From positions 1 through 64,000 of the forward strand of contig NZ_NMUL01000006.1 of assembly GCF_002234595.1 (NCBI RefSeq): a stretch of 64,000 bases of DNA. The letters are read 5' to 3'. This DNA comes from Amycolatopsis vastitatis (GTDB lineage: Bacteria > Actinomycetota > Actinomycetes > Mycobacteriales > Pseudonocardiaceae). Each line of letters begins with the position of its first letter. Within the stretch, counting starts at the first letter, position 1. Both the position numbers and the translations under genes were made by a program. The notes beneath the pieces are model-generated. The model was given only the letters and a program-made list of their open reading frames with translations, did no database searches and was not told where the DNA came from. This document shows positions 7,364-15,753 of the stretch, piece by piece.

Positions 7364-7407
7364 CCTGGTTGTAGGGGGTACCGACCCAACGGAAGGAATG
7401 CAGCCCC

Positions 7408-8022
7408 ATGACCACCTTTGCCGAGCAGACCGAGGCCCTTCAGCTCCCCGCGGACGTCCAGAACCTGCTGTTCCGCGAGGCGCGCACGGCCAACAGTTTC
7501 AGCTCCGAGCCGGTGACCGAGGAGCAGGTCCGCGCGATCTACGACCTCGTCAAGTGGGCCCCGACGTCGATGAACACCCAGCCGCTGCGCGCGCTGGTGC
7601 TCCGCACCGCCGAGGCGAAGGCCCGCCTGCTCCCGCACCTGGCCCCGGGCAACCGGGACAAGACCGAAGCCGCTCCGCTGACCGTCGTGCTCGCCGCGGA
7701 CGTCGACTTCCACGAAAACATCCCCCAGGTGTTCCCGCACAACCCGGGGGTCAAGGACAACTTCTCCGACGAGCAGGGCCGCGTCGAGTTCAGCAAGCTC
7801 AACTCGCTGCTGCAGGTCGGCTACTTCATCATCGGCGTCCGCGCCGCCGGCCTGGCCGCCGGCCCGATGACCGGCTTCGACGCCCAGGGCGTCGACGACG
7901 AGTTCTTCGCGGACAAGAAGTGGCGCTCGCTCGTCGTCGTCAACGTCGGCAAGCCGGGCGAGAACCCGTGGTTCGACCGCCTGCCGCGGCTGGACTTCGA
8001 CCAGGTCGTCGAGACCCTCTGA
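7408..8022 (+). CDS. nitroreductase-family protein, RutE/malonic-semialdehyde-reductase-like
   Basis: A 204-residue FMN-dependent nitroreductase fold protein. The N-terminal segment [17 protein letters not shown], the FMN-binding [15 protein letters not shown], and the late block [16 protein letters not shown] match the subfamily annotated as malonic semialdehyde reductase (RutE). In pyrimidine breakdown RutE reduces malonic semialdehyde to 3-hydroxypropionate, but no other rut genes are in the window. A role in reducing quinones or nitro compounds under MarR control is equally possible. GGAAGG sits 11 nt before the ATG. An operator of MarR type lies in the promoter and a stem-loop terminator follows, so it is a single-gene unit. 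Confidence 0.85.
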   Translation: MTTFAEQTEALQLPADVQNLLFREARTANSFSSEPVTEEQVRAIYDLVKWAPTSMNTQPLRALVLRTAEAKARLLPHLAPGNRDKTEAAPLTVVLAADVDFHENIPQVFPHNPGVKDNFSDEQGRVEFSKLNSLLQVGYFIIGVRAAGLAAGPMTGFDAQGVDDEFFADKKWRSLVVVNVGKPGENPWFDRLPRLDFDQVVETL

Positions 8023-8029
8023 CGTCGAT

Positions 8030-8067
8030 CGGGCAGGCCGCTTCCGGAGCCGGAGGCGGCCTGCCCG
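8030..8067 (+). terminator. stem-loop after the nitroreductase
   Basis: CGGGCAGGCCGC (from 8030) pairs with GCGGCCTGCCCG (to 8067). The stem extends inward through TTCCGG/CCGGAG with one wobble. It begins 8 nt after the stop codon. Confidence 0.85.
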
Positions 8068-8155
8068 GCGTTCGCGCCACGCGCGTGAGGCGCGCGAGCG
8101 CAGCCGACTAGCATCGACGGCGTCATCTTTGTCACTCCAGCTTGAGGAGCCGATC

Positions 8156-10183
8156 GTGTCCCAGTCGCCCCCCGTTTCCCCCGTGGCCGCCTCCCGTGTG
8201 GTGGTACCGGCGGGCACTACGGCGGGCGCGGCGGTCCGCGAAGCCGGTCTGCCGACCAAGGGCGAGGACACGATCGTCGTCGTCCGCGACGCCGACGGGA
8301 AGCTGCGCGACCTCGCGTGGGCCCCGGAAGCCGACGCGGAGGTCGAGCCGGTCGCCGCGAACACCGAGGACGGGCGCAGCGTCATCCGCCATTCGGCCGC
8401 GCACGTGCTCGCCCAGGCTGTGCAGCAGCAGTTCCCGGACGCCAAGCTGGGCATCGGCCCGCCGGTCAAGGACGGCTTCTACTACGACTTCGCCGTGGAC
8501 ACTCCGTTCACCCCGGAGGATCTCCAGGCGCTCGAAAAGCGCATGAAGCAGATCGTCAAGGGCGCCCAGCAGTTCTCGCGGCGCGTTTTCGACTCCGTCG
8601 ACGAGGCCAAAAAAGAACTGGCTCACGAGCCGTTCAAGCTCGAGCTCGTCGACCTCAAGTCCGAAGTGGACACGTCAGAGGTGATGGAGGTGGGCGAGGG
8701 CGAGCTCACCATTTACGACAATCTCGACCCGCGCACCAAGGAACGTGTCTGGAGTGACCTCTGCCGTGGTCCGCACGTGCCGACCACGAAGTTCATCCCG
8801 GCGTTCAAGCTGACCCGCGTCGCCGCGGCGTACTGGCGGGGTAGCGAGAAGAACCCGCAGCTGCAGCGGATCTACGGCACCGCGTGGGAGTCGGCGGAGG
8901 CGCAGGACGCCTACCTGGAGCGCATCGCCGAGGCCGAGCGCCGCGACCACCGCAAGCTCGGCGCCGAGCTGGACCTGTTCTCCTTCCCCGAGGAGATCGG
9001 CTCCGGCCTGCCGGTGTTCCACCCGAAGGGCGGCATCATCCGCCGCGAGCTGGAGAACTACTCGCGCCGCCGCCACGAAGAGGCCGGCTACGAGTTCGTG
9101 AACACCCCGCACATCAGCAAGGGCGAGCTGTTCCACACCTCCGGCCACCTGCCGTACTACGCGGACACGATGTTCCCGCCGGTGCAGTTCGACGAGGAGA
9201 ACTACTACCTCAAGGCCATGAACTGCCCGATGCACAACCTGATCTTCCGCTCGCGCGGGCGGTCCTACCGCGAGCTGCCGCTGCGGCTGTTCGAGTTCGG
9301 CACGGTGTACCGCTACGAGAAGTCCGGCGTGGTGCACGGCCTCACCCGCGTGCGCGGGCTGACGATGGACGACTCGCACATCTACTGCACCAAGGAGCAG
9401 ATGCCGGGCGAGCTGCGGTCGCTGCTGAAGTTCGTCCTCGACCTGCTCGCCGACTACGGCCTTTCCGACTTCTACCTCGAGCTGTCCACCCGCGGGGACT
9501 CCGACAAGTTCATCGGGGAGGACTGGGAGTGGGAGGAGGCCACCGAGACGTTGCGGCAGGCCGCCGTCGACTCCGGTCTCGAGCTGGTCCCCGACCCGGG
9601 CGGCGCGGCGTTCTACGGCCCGAAGATCTCGGTGCAGGCCAAGGACGCGATCGGCCGAACCTGGCAGATGTCGACCATCCAGCTGGACTTCAACCAGAAC
9701 AAGCGGTTCGAGCTCGAGTACACCGCTCCGGACGGCTCCCGGCAGCGGCCGGTGATGATCCACCGCGCGCTGTTCGGCTCGATCGAGCGGTTCTTCGGTG
9801 TGCTGACCGAGCACTACGCGGGCGCGTTCCCGGCGTGGCTCTCGCCGGTGCAGGTGGTCGGCATCCCGATCACCGCCGACCAGGTCGGGTACCTGCAGGA
9901 CGTCGAGAAGGCGTTGCGCGCCAAGGGGATCCGCGCGGAGGTCGACGCGAGCGACGACCGCATGCAGAAGAAGATCCGCACGCACACCACGCAGAAGGTG
10001 CCGTTCATGCTGCTGGCCGGCGCGAAGGACGTCGAGGCGGGCGCGGTGTCGTTCCGCTTCCGCGACGGCAGCCAGATCAACGGCGTGCCGGTGGACACGG
10101 CGGTGAAGGCGATCGCGGAGTGGGTCGAGCGCCGCGAAAACGCGTCGCCGTCGGCCGGGGCACTGGAGACGGTCGTTCGGTGA
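8156..10183 (+). CDS. thrS: threonyl-tRNA synthetase
   Basis: A 675-residue class II aminoacyl-tRNA synthetase that charges tRNA-Thr. Order of domains: TGS (about 10-65), the editing/second additional domain with [10 protein letters not shown] (histidine near residue 79) and the later CRGPHVP, the catalytic core with MNCPMHN near residue 355 supplying the zinc cysteine, RVRGLTMDD and FYGPKISVQ, and the C-terminal anticodon-binding domain ([12 protein letters not shown] onward). The GTG at 8156 is chosen because GAGGAG lies 6 nt before it; a TTG at 8129 is also in frame but lacks a site. Its stop overlaps the start of the HIT gene, the order also seen in mycobacteria. Confidence 0.97.
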   Translation: MSQSPPVSPVAASRVVVPAGTTAGAAVREAGLPTKGEDTIVVVRDADGKLRDLAWAPEADAEVEPVAANTEDGRSVIRHSAAHVLAQAVQQQFPDAKLGIGPPVKDGFYYDFAVDTPFTPEDLQALEKRMKQIVKGAQQFSRRVFDSVDEAKKELAHEPFKLELVDLKSEVDTSEVMEVGEGELTIYDNLDPRTKERVWSDLCRGPHVPTTKFIPAFKLTRVAAAYWRGSEKNPQLQRIYGTAWESAEAQDAYLERIAEAERRDHRKLGAELDLFSFPEEIGSGLPVFHPKGGIIRRELENYSRRRHEEAGYEFVNTPHISKGELFHTSGHLPYYADTMFPPVQFDEENYYLKAMNCPMHNLIFRSRGRSYRELPLRLFEFGTVYRYEKSGVVHGLTRVRGLTMDDSHIYCTKEQMPGELRSLLKFVLDLLADYGLSDFYLELSTRGDSDKFIGEDWEWEEATETLRQAAVDSGLELVPDPGGAAFYGPKISVQAKDAIGRTWQMSTIQLDFNQNKRFELEYTAPDGSRQRPVMIHRALFGSIERFFGVLTEHYAGAFPAWLSPVQVVGIPITADQVGYLQDVEKALRAKGIRAEVDASDDRMQKKIRTHTTQKVPFMLLAGAKDVEAGAVSFRFRDGSQINGVPVDTAVKAIAEWVERRENASPSAGALETVVR

Positions 10184-10722
10184 GTGAGGGTCCCGAGCTC
10201 GTCGAGCAGCAGGGCATCGGGGTCCAGGACGCGTTCCAGCGCCTCTGGACCCCGCACCGGATGGCCTACATCAAGGGCCAGGACAAGCCGGAGGACGACG
10301 AGGACACCGGCTGCCCGTTCTGCCGCATCCCGTCGCTGGACGACAAGACGGGCCTGATCGTCGCGCGCGGCGAGACGGTCTACGCGGTGCTGAACCTGTA
10401 CCCGTACAACCCCGGTCACCTGATGGTGGTGCCGTACCGGCACGTCGCGGACTACACCGAGCTGACGGTCGAGGAGACGCGCGAGGTCGCCGAGTTCACG
10501 CAGCACGCGATGAAGGTGATCCGCGCGGCGTCCGGCGCGCACGGGTTCAACATCGGCCTGAACCAGGGCGTGATCGCGGGGGCAGGCATCGCGGCGCACC
10601 TGCACCAGCACCTGGTGCCGCGGTGGGGCGGGGACGCCAACTTCATGCCGATCATCGGCCAGACGAAGGTGCTGCCGCAGCTGCTGGGGGAGACGCGGGA
10701 CCTGCTCGCCGACGCCTGGTGA
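10180..10722 (+). CDS. HIT-family diadenosine tetraphosphate phosphorylase-like protein
   Basis: A 180-residue histidine-triad protein. The triad [10 protein letters not shown] lies at residues 140-149 and the substrate-binding [15 protein letters not shown] upstream. The pair CPFC near residue 46 fits a structural zinc site. The mycobacterial orthologue in the same place between thrS and pgsA (Rv2613c) is an AP4A phosphorylase, so the probable job is clearing dinucleotides made by synthetases such as ThrS. The GTG start overlaps the thrS stop by 4 nt (GTGA), which implies translational coupling. A palindromic element follows the stop. Confidence 0.93.
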   Translation: MSEGPELVEQQGIGVQDAFQRLWTPHRMAYIKGQDKPEDDEDTGCPFCRIPSLDDKTGLIVARGETVYAVLNLYPYNPGHLMVVPYRHVADYTELTVEETREVAEFTQHAMKVIRAASGAHGFNIGLNQGVIAGAGIAAHLHQHLVPRWGGDANFMPIIGQTKVLPQLLGETRDLLADAW

Positions 10723-10737
10723 GCACGCGGCCACGTA

Positions 10738-10784
10738 GTGAATGACCCATTCCTGTCCCCAGACGACAGGAATGAGTCGTTCAT
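10738..10784 (+). repeat. dispersed palindromic element, copy A (probable terminator)
   Basis: Left arm 10738-10757 (GTGAATGACCCATTCCTGTC) pairs with 10765-10784 with two mismatches around CCCAGAC. The same element, flanks included (ACGTAGTGAATGA on one side, TTCATGTCGTC on the other), occurs in the opposite orientation at 24411-24455. It probably ends the thrS-HIT transcript. Confidence 0.8.
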
Positions 10785-10836
10785 GTCGTCTGGACCACCG
10801 GCGACCGGCTCGCCCATGACCGGCAAAAACTCCTTA

Positions 10837-10848
10837 TTGAGTGTTCAA
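10837..10848. promoter_or_regulatory. MarR-type operator TTGA-N4-TCAA
   Basis: TTGAGTGTTCAA covers the region where the -35 element of the promoter at 10856 should be. It has the same core as the operator before the nitroreductase, which fits autorepression by the MarR protein encoded just downstream. Confidence 0.6.
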
Positions 10849-10855
10849 CCGCGGG

Positions 10856-10861
10856 TATAGT
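10856..10861 (+). promoter_or_regulatory. -10 box TATAGT, leaderless promoter of marR
   Basis: TATAGT is followed by exactly 6 nt and the ATG at 10868. The spacer also contains GGAGG, so a short-leader reading is possible if transcription starts further upstream. Confidence 0.6.
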
Positions 10862-10867
10862 GGAGGT

Positions 10868-11389
10868 ATGTCCGAACCCCGATGGCTCACCGACGACGAG
10901 CAACGCGTCTGGCGTGAGTTCAACGCGGCCACCCGGATGCTCAGCGCGCATCTCGAGGGGCAGCTGCAGCACGACTCGGGCATGCCGCACACGTACTACG
11001 AGGTCCTCGTCGCGCTCTCGGAAGCGCCCGGCCGCCGGCTGCGGATGAGCGAGCTCGCCGACGCGCGGCAGGCGTCGCGAAGCCGTCTTTCGCACGCGGT
11101 CGCGAGGCTCGAAGCGAACGGGTGGGTGCGGCGCGAGGCGTGCCCGACCGACAAGCGCGGCGCCTGGGCGGTGCTGACCGACGCGGGCTTCACCGCGCTG
11201 GAGGCGGCCGCGCCCGGCCACGTCGAGGCCGTCCGGGAAAGCCTGTTCGACCCGCTGACGCCGGAGCAGGTGACGGCGCTCGGTGAGATCAGCGCGGCGA
11301 TCCGCCGTCAATTGACGCCGAAGTGCGCTGCCGCCGCGGCTGCCGAAGCGGCGAAGGAGCACGAGGGCGAGCTCACGAAATCGGGCTGA
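10868..11389 (+). CDS. MarR-family transcriptional regulator
   Basis: A 173-residue winged-helix protein. N-terminal dimer helices (WREFNAATRMLSAHLEGQL) are followed by the helix-turn-helix with RMSELADARQASRSRLSHAVARLE, the wing (RREACPTDKRGAWAVLTDAG) and C-terminal dimer helices. An alanine-rich tail AAAAAAEAA ends the protein. An operator with the MarR core lies over its own promoter and a matching one before the nitroreductase at 7408, so it probably represses both and responds to a small aromatic or oxidant ligand. It interrupts the otherwise conserved HIT-pgsA neighbourhood, probably as a separate transcription unit. Confidence 0.9.
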   Translation: MSEPRWLTDDEQRVWREFNAATRMLSAHLEGQLQHDSGMPHTYYEVLVALSEAPGRRLRMSELADARQASRSRLSHAVARLEANGWVRREACPTDKRGAWAVLTDAGFTALEAAAPGHVEAVRESLFDPLTPEQVTALGEISAAIRRQLTPKCAAAAAAEAAKEHEGELTKSG

Positions 11390-11477
11390 CCCGGGGCGGC
11401 GCGTCGGGGCCGCGCACGTGGGTCGATAGGCTGCCATCGCCCACCCGACCCTCGTAGCCAGGTGCCTCGACGAACCG

Positions 11478-12104
11478 ATGCTCAATATCTTCGCGCGTGC
11501 CTCTGTCTCCCGCGTCACCGATCCGATCGGCCAGGCGCTGGTGCGCGCCGGGCTGACCCCGAACGTCATGACCGTGTTCGGCACCGCCGGCGCGGTCGTC
11601 TGCGCCCTGCTCTTCTTCCCGAACGACCACCTGCTGTGGGGCACCTTCACGGTGTGGGGCTTCGCCATGCTCGACATCCTCGACGGCGCCATGGCCAGGG
11701 CCCGCGGCTACGGCACCCCGTTCGGCGCGGTGCTCGACGCGACCTGCGACCGCCTGGTCGACGGTGCCCTGTTCGCCGCCATCGCCTGGTGGTGCTTCGT
11801 CGTCGACGACAACCACCCGGCCGCCGCCGCGGCCCTGCTGTGCCTGGTGCTCGCCCAGGTGATCTCCTACGTCAAGGCCCGGGCCGACGCCTCGGGTCTG
11901 CCGGTCGACGGCGGGCTCGTCGAGCGCGCCGAGCGGCTGATCATCGCGCTGGTCGGCACCGGCCTGCACGGCTTCGGCATCCCGTACACCGTGGACGTGA
12001 CGCTCTGGCTGCTCGCCGCCGGATCGGTCGTCACCCTGCTGCAGCGCTTCGCCGCCGTGGCGAAGGCGGCCCGCGAGGCCGCCGCCGGGGAGCAACCGGC
12101 ATGA
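11478..12104 (+). CDS. pgsA: phosphatidylinositol phosphate synthase (CDP-alcohol phosphotransferase)
   Basis: A 208-residue integral membrane enzyme that makes phosphatidylinositol phosphate from CDP-diacylglycerol and inositol phosphate, the first step to phosphatidylinositol mannosides. The CDP-alcohol phosphotransferase signature DxxDGxxAR-x8-GxxxDxxxD is intact at about residues 66-92 (DILDGAMAR, then FGAVLDATCD). About six hydrophobic helices surround it. The setting (thrS-HIT upstream, acyltransferase and pimA downstream) is that of mycobacterial pgsA1. The ATG at 11478 begins directly at the amphipathic helix usual for the family. Its stop overlaps a 26-codon mini-ORF (ATGA). Confidence 0.95.
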   Translation: MLNIFARASVSRVTDPIGQALVRAGLTPNVMTVFGTAGAVVCALLFFPNDHLLWGTFTVWGFAMLDILDGAMARARGYGTPFGAVLDATCDRLVDGALFAAIAWWCFVVDDNHPAAAAALLCLVLAQVISYVKARADASGLPVDGGLVERAERLIIALVGTGLHGFGIPYTVDVTLWLLAAGSVVTLLQRFAAVAKAAREAAAGEQPA

Positions 12105-12181
12105 GTGAGCCTGCGAACGAATCGTTCACCACTTCGCCTTCAGCCCAGGCCGCGCCGAGCGTCAGCGAGGCGTGCGCATGA
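12101..12181 (+). CDS. 26-codon mini-ORF bridging pgsA and the acyltransferase
   Basis: ATG at 12101 overlaps the pgsA stop (ATGA) and its TGA at 12179-12181 overlaps the ATG of the next gene (ATGA again). It encodes a polar, unstructured peptide starting MSEPANESFTT. Its first half contains GAACGAATCGTTC, which looks like a decayed half of the dispersed palindrome at 10738 and 24411. The perfect double overlap suggests it passes ribosomes from pgsA to the acyltransferase, or that repeat DNA has lengthened an old 4-nt overlap. Whether the peptide itself matters is unknown. Confidence 0.4.
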   Translation: MSEPANESFTTSPSAQAAPSVSEACA

Positions 12182-13095
12182 GCAGGTTGAGCGAGCGGCT
12201 GAGCGCCTTCGGCTACGCGGCCGGGTGGCGGCTCGCCGGCTGGCTGCCTCCTGGGTTCGGCGGCACGGTCTTCTCGCTCGGCGCGGACCTGGCCGTCCGC
12301 CGGGACGGCGGGGGCGTGCGGCAGCTGCGCGCGAACCTCGCCCGCGTGGTGCCGCAGGCCGACCCCGTCGAGCTGGACGAGCTGACGCGGCGGGCGATGC
12401 GCTCCTACGCCCGGTACTGGCACGAGACCTTCCGGCTGCCGTCGATGGACCACAAGGAGGTCAGCGCCAAGGTCGCGGCCTCGATCACCGGCGTGGAGAA
12501 CCTCGACGCCGCGCTCGCCGAGGGCAACGGCGCGGTGATGGCGCTGCCGCACAGCGGGAACTGGGACGTCGCCGGCGTGTGGCTGGCCGACTACCTCGGT
12601 GGCTTCACCACCGTCGCCGAGCGGCTGAAGCCCGAATCGCTCTACCGCCGGTTCGTCGAGTACCGCGAGTCGCTGGGTTTCGAAATCGTGCCGCTCACCG
12701 GCGACAGCTCGGCGATGCGCGTGCTGCTGAAGCGGCTGCGCGAGAACAAGGCCGTCTGCCTGGTCGGCGACCGCGACCTGACCACGAGCGGCATCCCGGT
12801 GAAGTTCTTCGGCGAGAAAGCCCGGTTCCCCGGCGGCCCGGCGCGGCTGGCCGCCACGACCGGTGCGGCGCTGATCCCGGCCGGCTGCTGGTTCACCGAG
12901 GACGGCTGGCAGATCCGCCTGCACCCGCGGATCCGGGTCACCGCGCGGGCCGAGGTCCCGGCCGCGACCCAGGCACTGGCGGACATCTTCGCCGGCGACA
13001 TCGCCGCGCACCCGGCCGACTGGCACATGGTGCAGAAGTTCTGGCCGGCCGACCTCGAGGCGGACGAGCAGGTCAGCCTCGAAGAAGCGAGCTGA
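12178..13095 (+). CDS. phosphatidylinositol mannoside acyltransferase (PatA-like)
   Basis: A 305-residue LpxL/HtrB-type acyltransferase. The catalytic HX4D motif is HSGNWD at about residues 125-130. CLVGDRDLTTSGIPVKFFGE and FPGGPARLAATTGAALIP match the acceptor and acyl-CoA binding regions. In mycobacteria the gene between pgsA and pimA (patA, Rv2611c) adds palmitate to the mannose of phosphatidylinositol mannoside at the inner membrane face. The short N-terminal hydrophobic segment would tether it. ATG at 12178 is in ATGA overlap with the preceding mini-ORF; GTG at 12172 is the alternative. Confidence 0.93.
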   Translation: MSRLSERLSAFGYAAGWRLAGWLPPGFGGTVFSLGADLAVRRDGGGVRQLRANLARVVPQADPVELDELTRRAMRSYARYWHETFRLPSMDHKEVSAKVAASITGVENLDAALAEGNGAVMALPHSGNWDVAGVWLADYLGGFTTVAERLKPESLYRRFVEYRESLGFEIVPLTGDSSAMRVLLKRLRENKAVCLVGDRDLTTSGIPVKFFGEKARFPGGPARLAATTGAALIPAGCWFTEDGWQIRLHPRIRVTARAEVPAATQALADIFAGDIAAHPADWHMVQKFWPADLEADEQVSLEEAS

Positions 13096-13112
13096 GGGTG
13101 GCCACGCGGCCG

Positions 13113-14258
13113 ATGCGGGTCGGGATCGTGTGCCCCTACTCGTTCGACGTGCCCGGTGGGGTCCAGGGGCACGTGATCGATCTGGCGAAGGCGCTGCTCG
13201 CCCGCGGGCACCACGTGTCCGTGCTGGCGCCCGCCGACGACGACGCCGACTTGCCGGAGTTCGTGCACCCGGCGGGCAAGGCACTCGGCATTCCCTACAA
13301 CGGCTCGGTCGCCCGCCTGCAGTTCGGCCCGGTGTCCTACGCCCGCGTGCGGCGCTGGATCCGCGAAGGCGACTTCGACGTCCTGCACCTGCACGAGCCG
13401 GCCGCGCCGAGCCTTTCGCTGCTCGCGCTGCTCATCGCGGACGGCCCGATCGTGGCGACCTTCCACACGGCGACGACACGCTCGCGCACGCTGTCGGCGT
13501 TCCAGCCCGTGCTGCGGCCGTTGCTGGAGAAGATCACGGCGCGGATCGCGGTGTCGGCGCTGGCCCGCCGGGTCCAGGTGGAGCACGCGGGCGGTGACGC
13601 CGTGGAGATCCCCAACGGCGTCGATGTCGAATTCTTCGCCTCGGCGACACCGCTGCCGGGCTACCCGCGGGCCGGGGGCACGGTCGGGTTCGTCGGCCGG
13701 TTCGGGGAGCCGCGCAAGGGCATGGGCGTGCTGCTGGAGGCGCTGCGGCGGATCCTGCCGGAGTTCGAGGACCTGCGGCTGGTCGTCGTCGGCCGCGGCG
13801 ACTCCGACCAGCTGCGCCGCGAGGCCGGGCCGGAGCTGGCCCCGCACCTTGAGCTGCTCGGCCAGGTCGACGACCATGTGAAGGCCCAGGCGCTGCGCAG
13901 CGTCGACGTCTACTGCGCGCCCAACACCGGGGGCGAGAGCTTCGGGATGATCCTCACCGAGGCGATGGCGTCCGGGACCCCGGTGCTGGCCAGCGGGCTC
14001 GACTCGTTCCGGCGGGTGCTCGACGACGGCCGGGCCGGGCAGCTCGTGGAGACCGGTGACCCGGACGCGCTCGCGGACGGGCTGCGCGAGCTGCTCGCCG
14101 ACCCGGCACGCCGGGCGTCGCTGGCCGCGGCGGCGGGGGAGCGCGTCACGATGTACGACTGGTCGGTGGTGGCCACGCAGGTGCTGCGCGTCTACGAGAC
14201 CGCCGTCGCCGCCGACCCGCGCCGGGTGGCGGCGCCGGAGCGGGAGCTCGCCCGGTGA
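13113..14258 (+). CDS. pimA: phosphatidyl-myo-inositol mannosyltransferase
   Basis: A 381-residue GT4 (GT-B fold) glycosyltransferase that transfers the first mannose from GDP-mannose to phosphatidylinositol on the cytoplasmic side. It opens with MRVGIVCPYSFDVPGG, nearly as in mycobacterial PimA, and carries the donor-site GRFGEPRKGM and the E-x7-E type motif in GGESFGMILTEAMASG (about residues 272-287). The Rossmann loop GGVQGH near residue 14 and HLHEP near 93 are also typical. ATG at 13113 is taken by comparison with the family; GTG at 13098 is in frame. It starts 17 nt after the acyltransferase and overlaps the next gene by 4 nt, so the PIM genes form one operon. Confidence 0.95.
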   Translation: MRVGIVCPYSFDVPGGVQGHVIDLAKALLARGHHVSVLAPADDDADLPEFVHPAGKALGIPYNGSVARLQFGPVSYARVRRWIREGDFDVLHLHEPAAPSLSLLALLIADGPIVATFHTATTRSRTLSAFQPVLRPLLEKITARIAVSALARRVQVEHAGGDAVEIPNGVDVEFFASATPLPGYPRAGGTVGFVGRFGEPRKGMGVLLEALRRILPEFEDLRLVVVGRGDSDQLRREAGPELAPHLELLGQVDDHVKAQALRSVDVYCAPNTGGESFGMILTEAMASGTPVLASGLDSFRRVLDDGRAGQLVETGDPDALADGLRELLADPARRASLAAAAGERVTMYDWSVVATQVLRVYETAVAADPRRVAAPERELAR

Positions 14259-14737
14259 GCGTGCTCGGCTGGCTGCTCCCGCTGCTCGCGCTGGTCGTCT
14301 TGCTGGGCGGGCTGTTCCTGGTGGCGACGGCGAACCGGCTCGACCGGCTGCACGTCCGGACGGACGCGGGCTGGGCCGCCCTGGACGCGGCTTTGGCCCG
14401 CCGGGCCGTGGTGGCCCGCGCGGTTGCCGTGGTGCTGGGCGACGCCGCATTGCGGACGTCGGCCGAGCGCGCCGAAGCGGCGCCCCGCGCCGACCGTGAA
14501 GCCTCGGAGAACGAGCTGACCTTGCAGCTGAGCCGCGTCGACCGGGCGAGGTTGGCCGCCGAGCTGGCCGAAGAGCTGACCGACGCCGAGCACCGGGTGG
14601 TGATCGCCCGCCGCGTCCACAACGACGCCGTCCGCGACACGCTGCGGCTGCGGAGGCGGCGCAAGGTCCGGTACTTCCGGCTGGCGGGCACCGCGCCGCT
14701 GCCGGAGTACTTCGAGTTCGCCGAGCCGGAGGTCTGA
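14255..14737 (+). CDS. LemA-like membrane-anchored coiled-coil protein
   Basis: A 160-residue protein with one N-terminal helix (LLPLLALVVLLGGLFLVATA, residues 7-26), then a helical cytoplasmic or periplasmic body. The pattern ANRLDRLHVRTDAGWAALD, LARRAVVARAVA, the ENELT segment and LTDAEHRVVIARRVHNDAV follows the LemA family, where RNxVxxAWxxIDVQLxRR is followed by three long helices ending in ARxxYNDAV. The LemA role is poorly defined. GTG overlaps the pimA stop (GTGA), so it belongs to the PIM operon and may act at the envelope. Family assignment is by pattern and of middling certainty. Confidence 0.65.
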   Translation: MSVLGWLLPLLALVVLLGGLFLVATANRLDRLHVRTDAGWAALDAALARRAVVARAVAVVLGDAALRTSAERAEAAPRADREASENELTLQLSRVDRARLAAELAEELTDAEHRVVIARRVHNDAVRDTLRLRRRRKVRYFRLAGTAPLPEYFEFAEPEV

Positions 14738-14769
14738 AACGTTTCGAGGGCTCCTCGCGTCGAAAGAGC

Positions 14770-15033
14770 ATGAGCTCGAACTGGTGGGTGGTCCTGGAGG
14801 AACAGCGCGGCGCGGGTGACGGCCGGAGCTGGTCGCTGTCGGAGACGTTCCGCTTCGACGACCAAGAGAGCGCCGAGGCCGAAGCACTGCGGCTGGCCCG
14901 TGAGTACCAGCCGGTGTACCCGTGGTCGCCGAAGTCGCGGACGCCGATGCGGATCCCGGGCGGCTACCTGGTGATCGTCGAGGGCCGGACGTCGAGGTTC
15001 CACTTCCGGCTGACCGTCGGCGAAGCGATCTGA
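14770..15033 (+). CDS. small conserved actinobacterial protein of unknown function
   Basis: An 87-residue soluble protein beginning MSSNWWVVLEEQRG and containing EAEALRLAREYQPVYPWSPKSR and a C-terminal beta-rich GGYLVIVEGRTSRFHFRL. The codon bias and clear strand-turn pattern argue that it is real. No function can be assigned. It starts 32 nt after the LemA-like gene on the same strand and could be the last gene of that operon. Confidence 0.6.
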   Translation: MSSNWWVVLEEQRGAGDGRSWSLSETFRFDDQESAEAEALRLAREYQPVYPWSPKSRTPMRIPGGYLVIVEGRTSRFHFRLTVGEAI

Positions 15034-15060
15034 CGCTTGGGCGGGCGGGCCGGTGGCTGA

Positions 15061-15066
15061 CAGACT
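15061..15066 (+). promoter_or_regulatory. -10-like CAGACT, 7 nt before ATG
   Basis: CAGACT followed by GGGCGGC and the ATG at 15074 fits the leaderless pattern seen at several stand-alone genes here. GGGCGGC could also serve as a weak ribosome binding site. Confidence 0.4.
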
Positions 15067-15073
15067 GGGCGGC

Positions 15074-15583
15074 ATGAGTGAGACCTGCGACGTCGCCCAC
15101 GGCACGGCCCCGGCCGACCCGGGCGTGCGGACGCTGGTGGCGGTGTTCGCGTCGCCGGTGTCCGGCTTCCTGCTCCGGTTCGCACGCGACCTCGGCTACC
15201 ACGTCACGTTGTACGAACCCGCCGCGGCGCGCGCCACCGACGTGCCGGACGGCATCGAGGCGGACACGACGCTGCCGCCGCTGGACGGCTCGGCGGACGT
15301 CGTCGTCACCGACCACCACCGGCCGGAGCTGGGCCCGGTGCTGAAGGCCGCGCTCGAGGGGAAGCCGCGCTGGGTCGGCGTGCTCGGCAACCCGCGTCAC
15401 CCGGGCCCGCACGTGGCCGCGCTGCGGGGACTGGGCGTGCCGGACGAGGAGATCGCGCACGTGCACCGGCCGGTCGGGCTCAACATCGGCTCGCGAACCC
15501 CGGCGGAGATCGCGCTGGCCACCCTCGCGGGCCTCCTGGCCGACCGCAACGGCCGCCCCGGCGGCTTCGACTTCGGCGAGTAG
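15074..15583 (+). CDS. XdhC-type Rossmann protein, short form
   Basis: A 169-residue protein matching only the C-terminal NAD(P)-binding half of XdhC/CoxI proteins, which insert or protect the molybdenum cofactor of xanthine and CO dehydrogenases. Visible blocks are VVTDHHRPELGPVLKAALEG, WVGVLGNPRHPGPHVAALRG and VHRPVGLNIGSRTPAEIALA. The N-terminal cysteine-bearing XdhC_CoxI domain is absent, and no molybdo-hydroxylase genes are in the window, so the partner is unknown. It starts at ATG 15074. It converges on the EF-G-like gene across a repeat array. Confidence 0.75.
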   Translation: MSETCDVAHGTAPADPGVRTLVAVFASPVSGFLLRFARDLGYHVTLYEPAAARATDVPDGIEADTTLPPLDGSADVVVTDHHRPELGPVLKAALEGKPRWVGVLGNPRHPGPHVAALRGLGVPDEEIAHVHRPVGLNIGSRTPAEIALATLAGLLADRNGRPGGFDFGE

Positions 15584-15591
15584 CCGCTCCC

Positions 15592-15743
15592 GACCGGCCG
15601 GCTCGCGTACCCAGGCGGTCGGTTCACGTACCCAGAGGGTCGGTTGGCGTACCCAGGCGGTCGGTTCGGCGGCCGCTGTGGGCCTTCGCCGAGCCGACCG
15701 TCCAGGTACGCGAGCCGACTGTCCGGGTACGCAAGCCGACCGT
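15592..15743. repeat. array of 21-nt units, three direct then two inverted
   Basis: Left of centre three units of 21 nt follow each other, each with the core CGTACCCAG and ending in GGTCG (starting at about 15601, 15622 and 15643). Right of centre the same unit appears reversed (cores CCAGGTACGCGAGC and CCGGGTACGCAAGC) to about 15743. The whole folds into one long imperfect hairpin between the convergent xdhC-like and EF-G-like genes. A second array of the same design lies at 47750-47885. It may act as a two-way terminator. Confidence 0.8.
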
Positions 15744-15753
15744 TTCGCGGCGG

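Noticed and set aside
15592..15743. CRISPR array
   Set aside because: Units are contiguous 21-mers without unique spacers and occur in both orientations; no cas genes are near.
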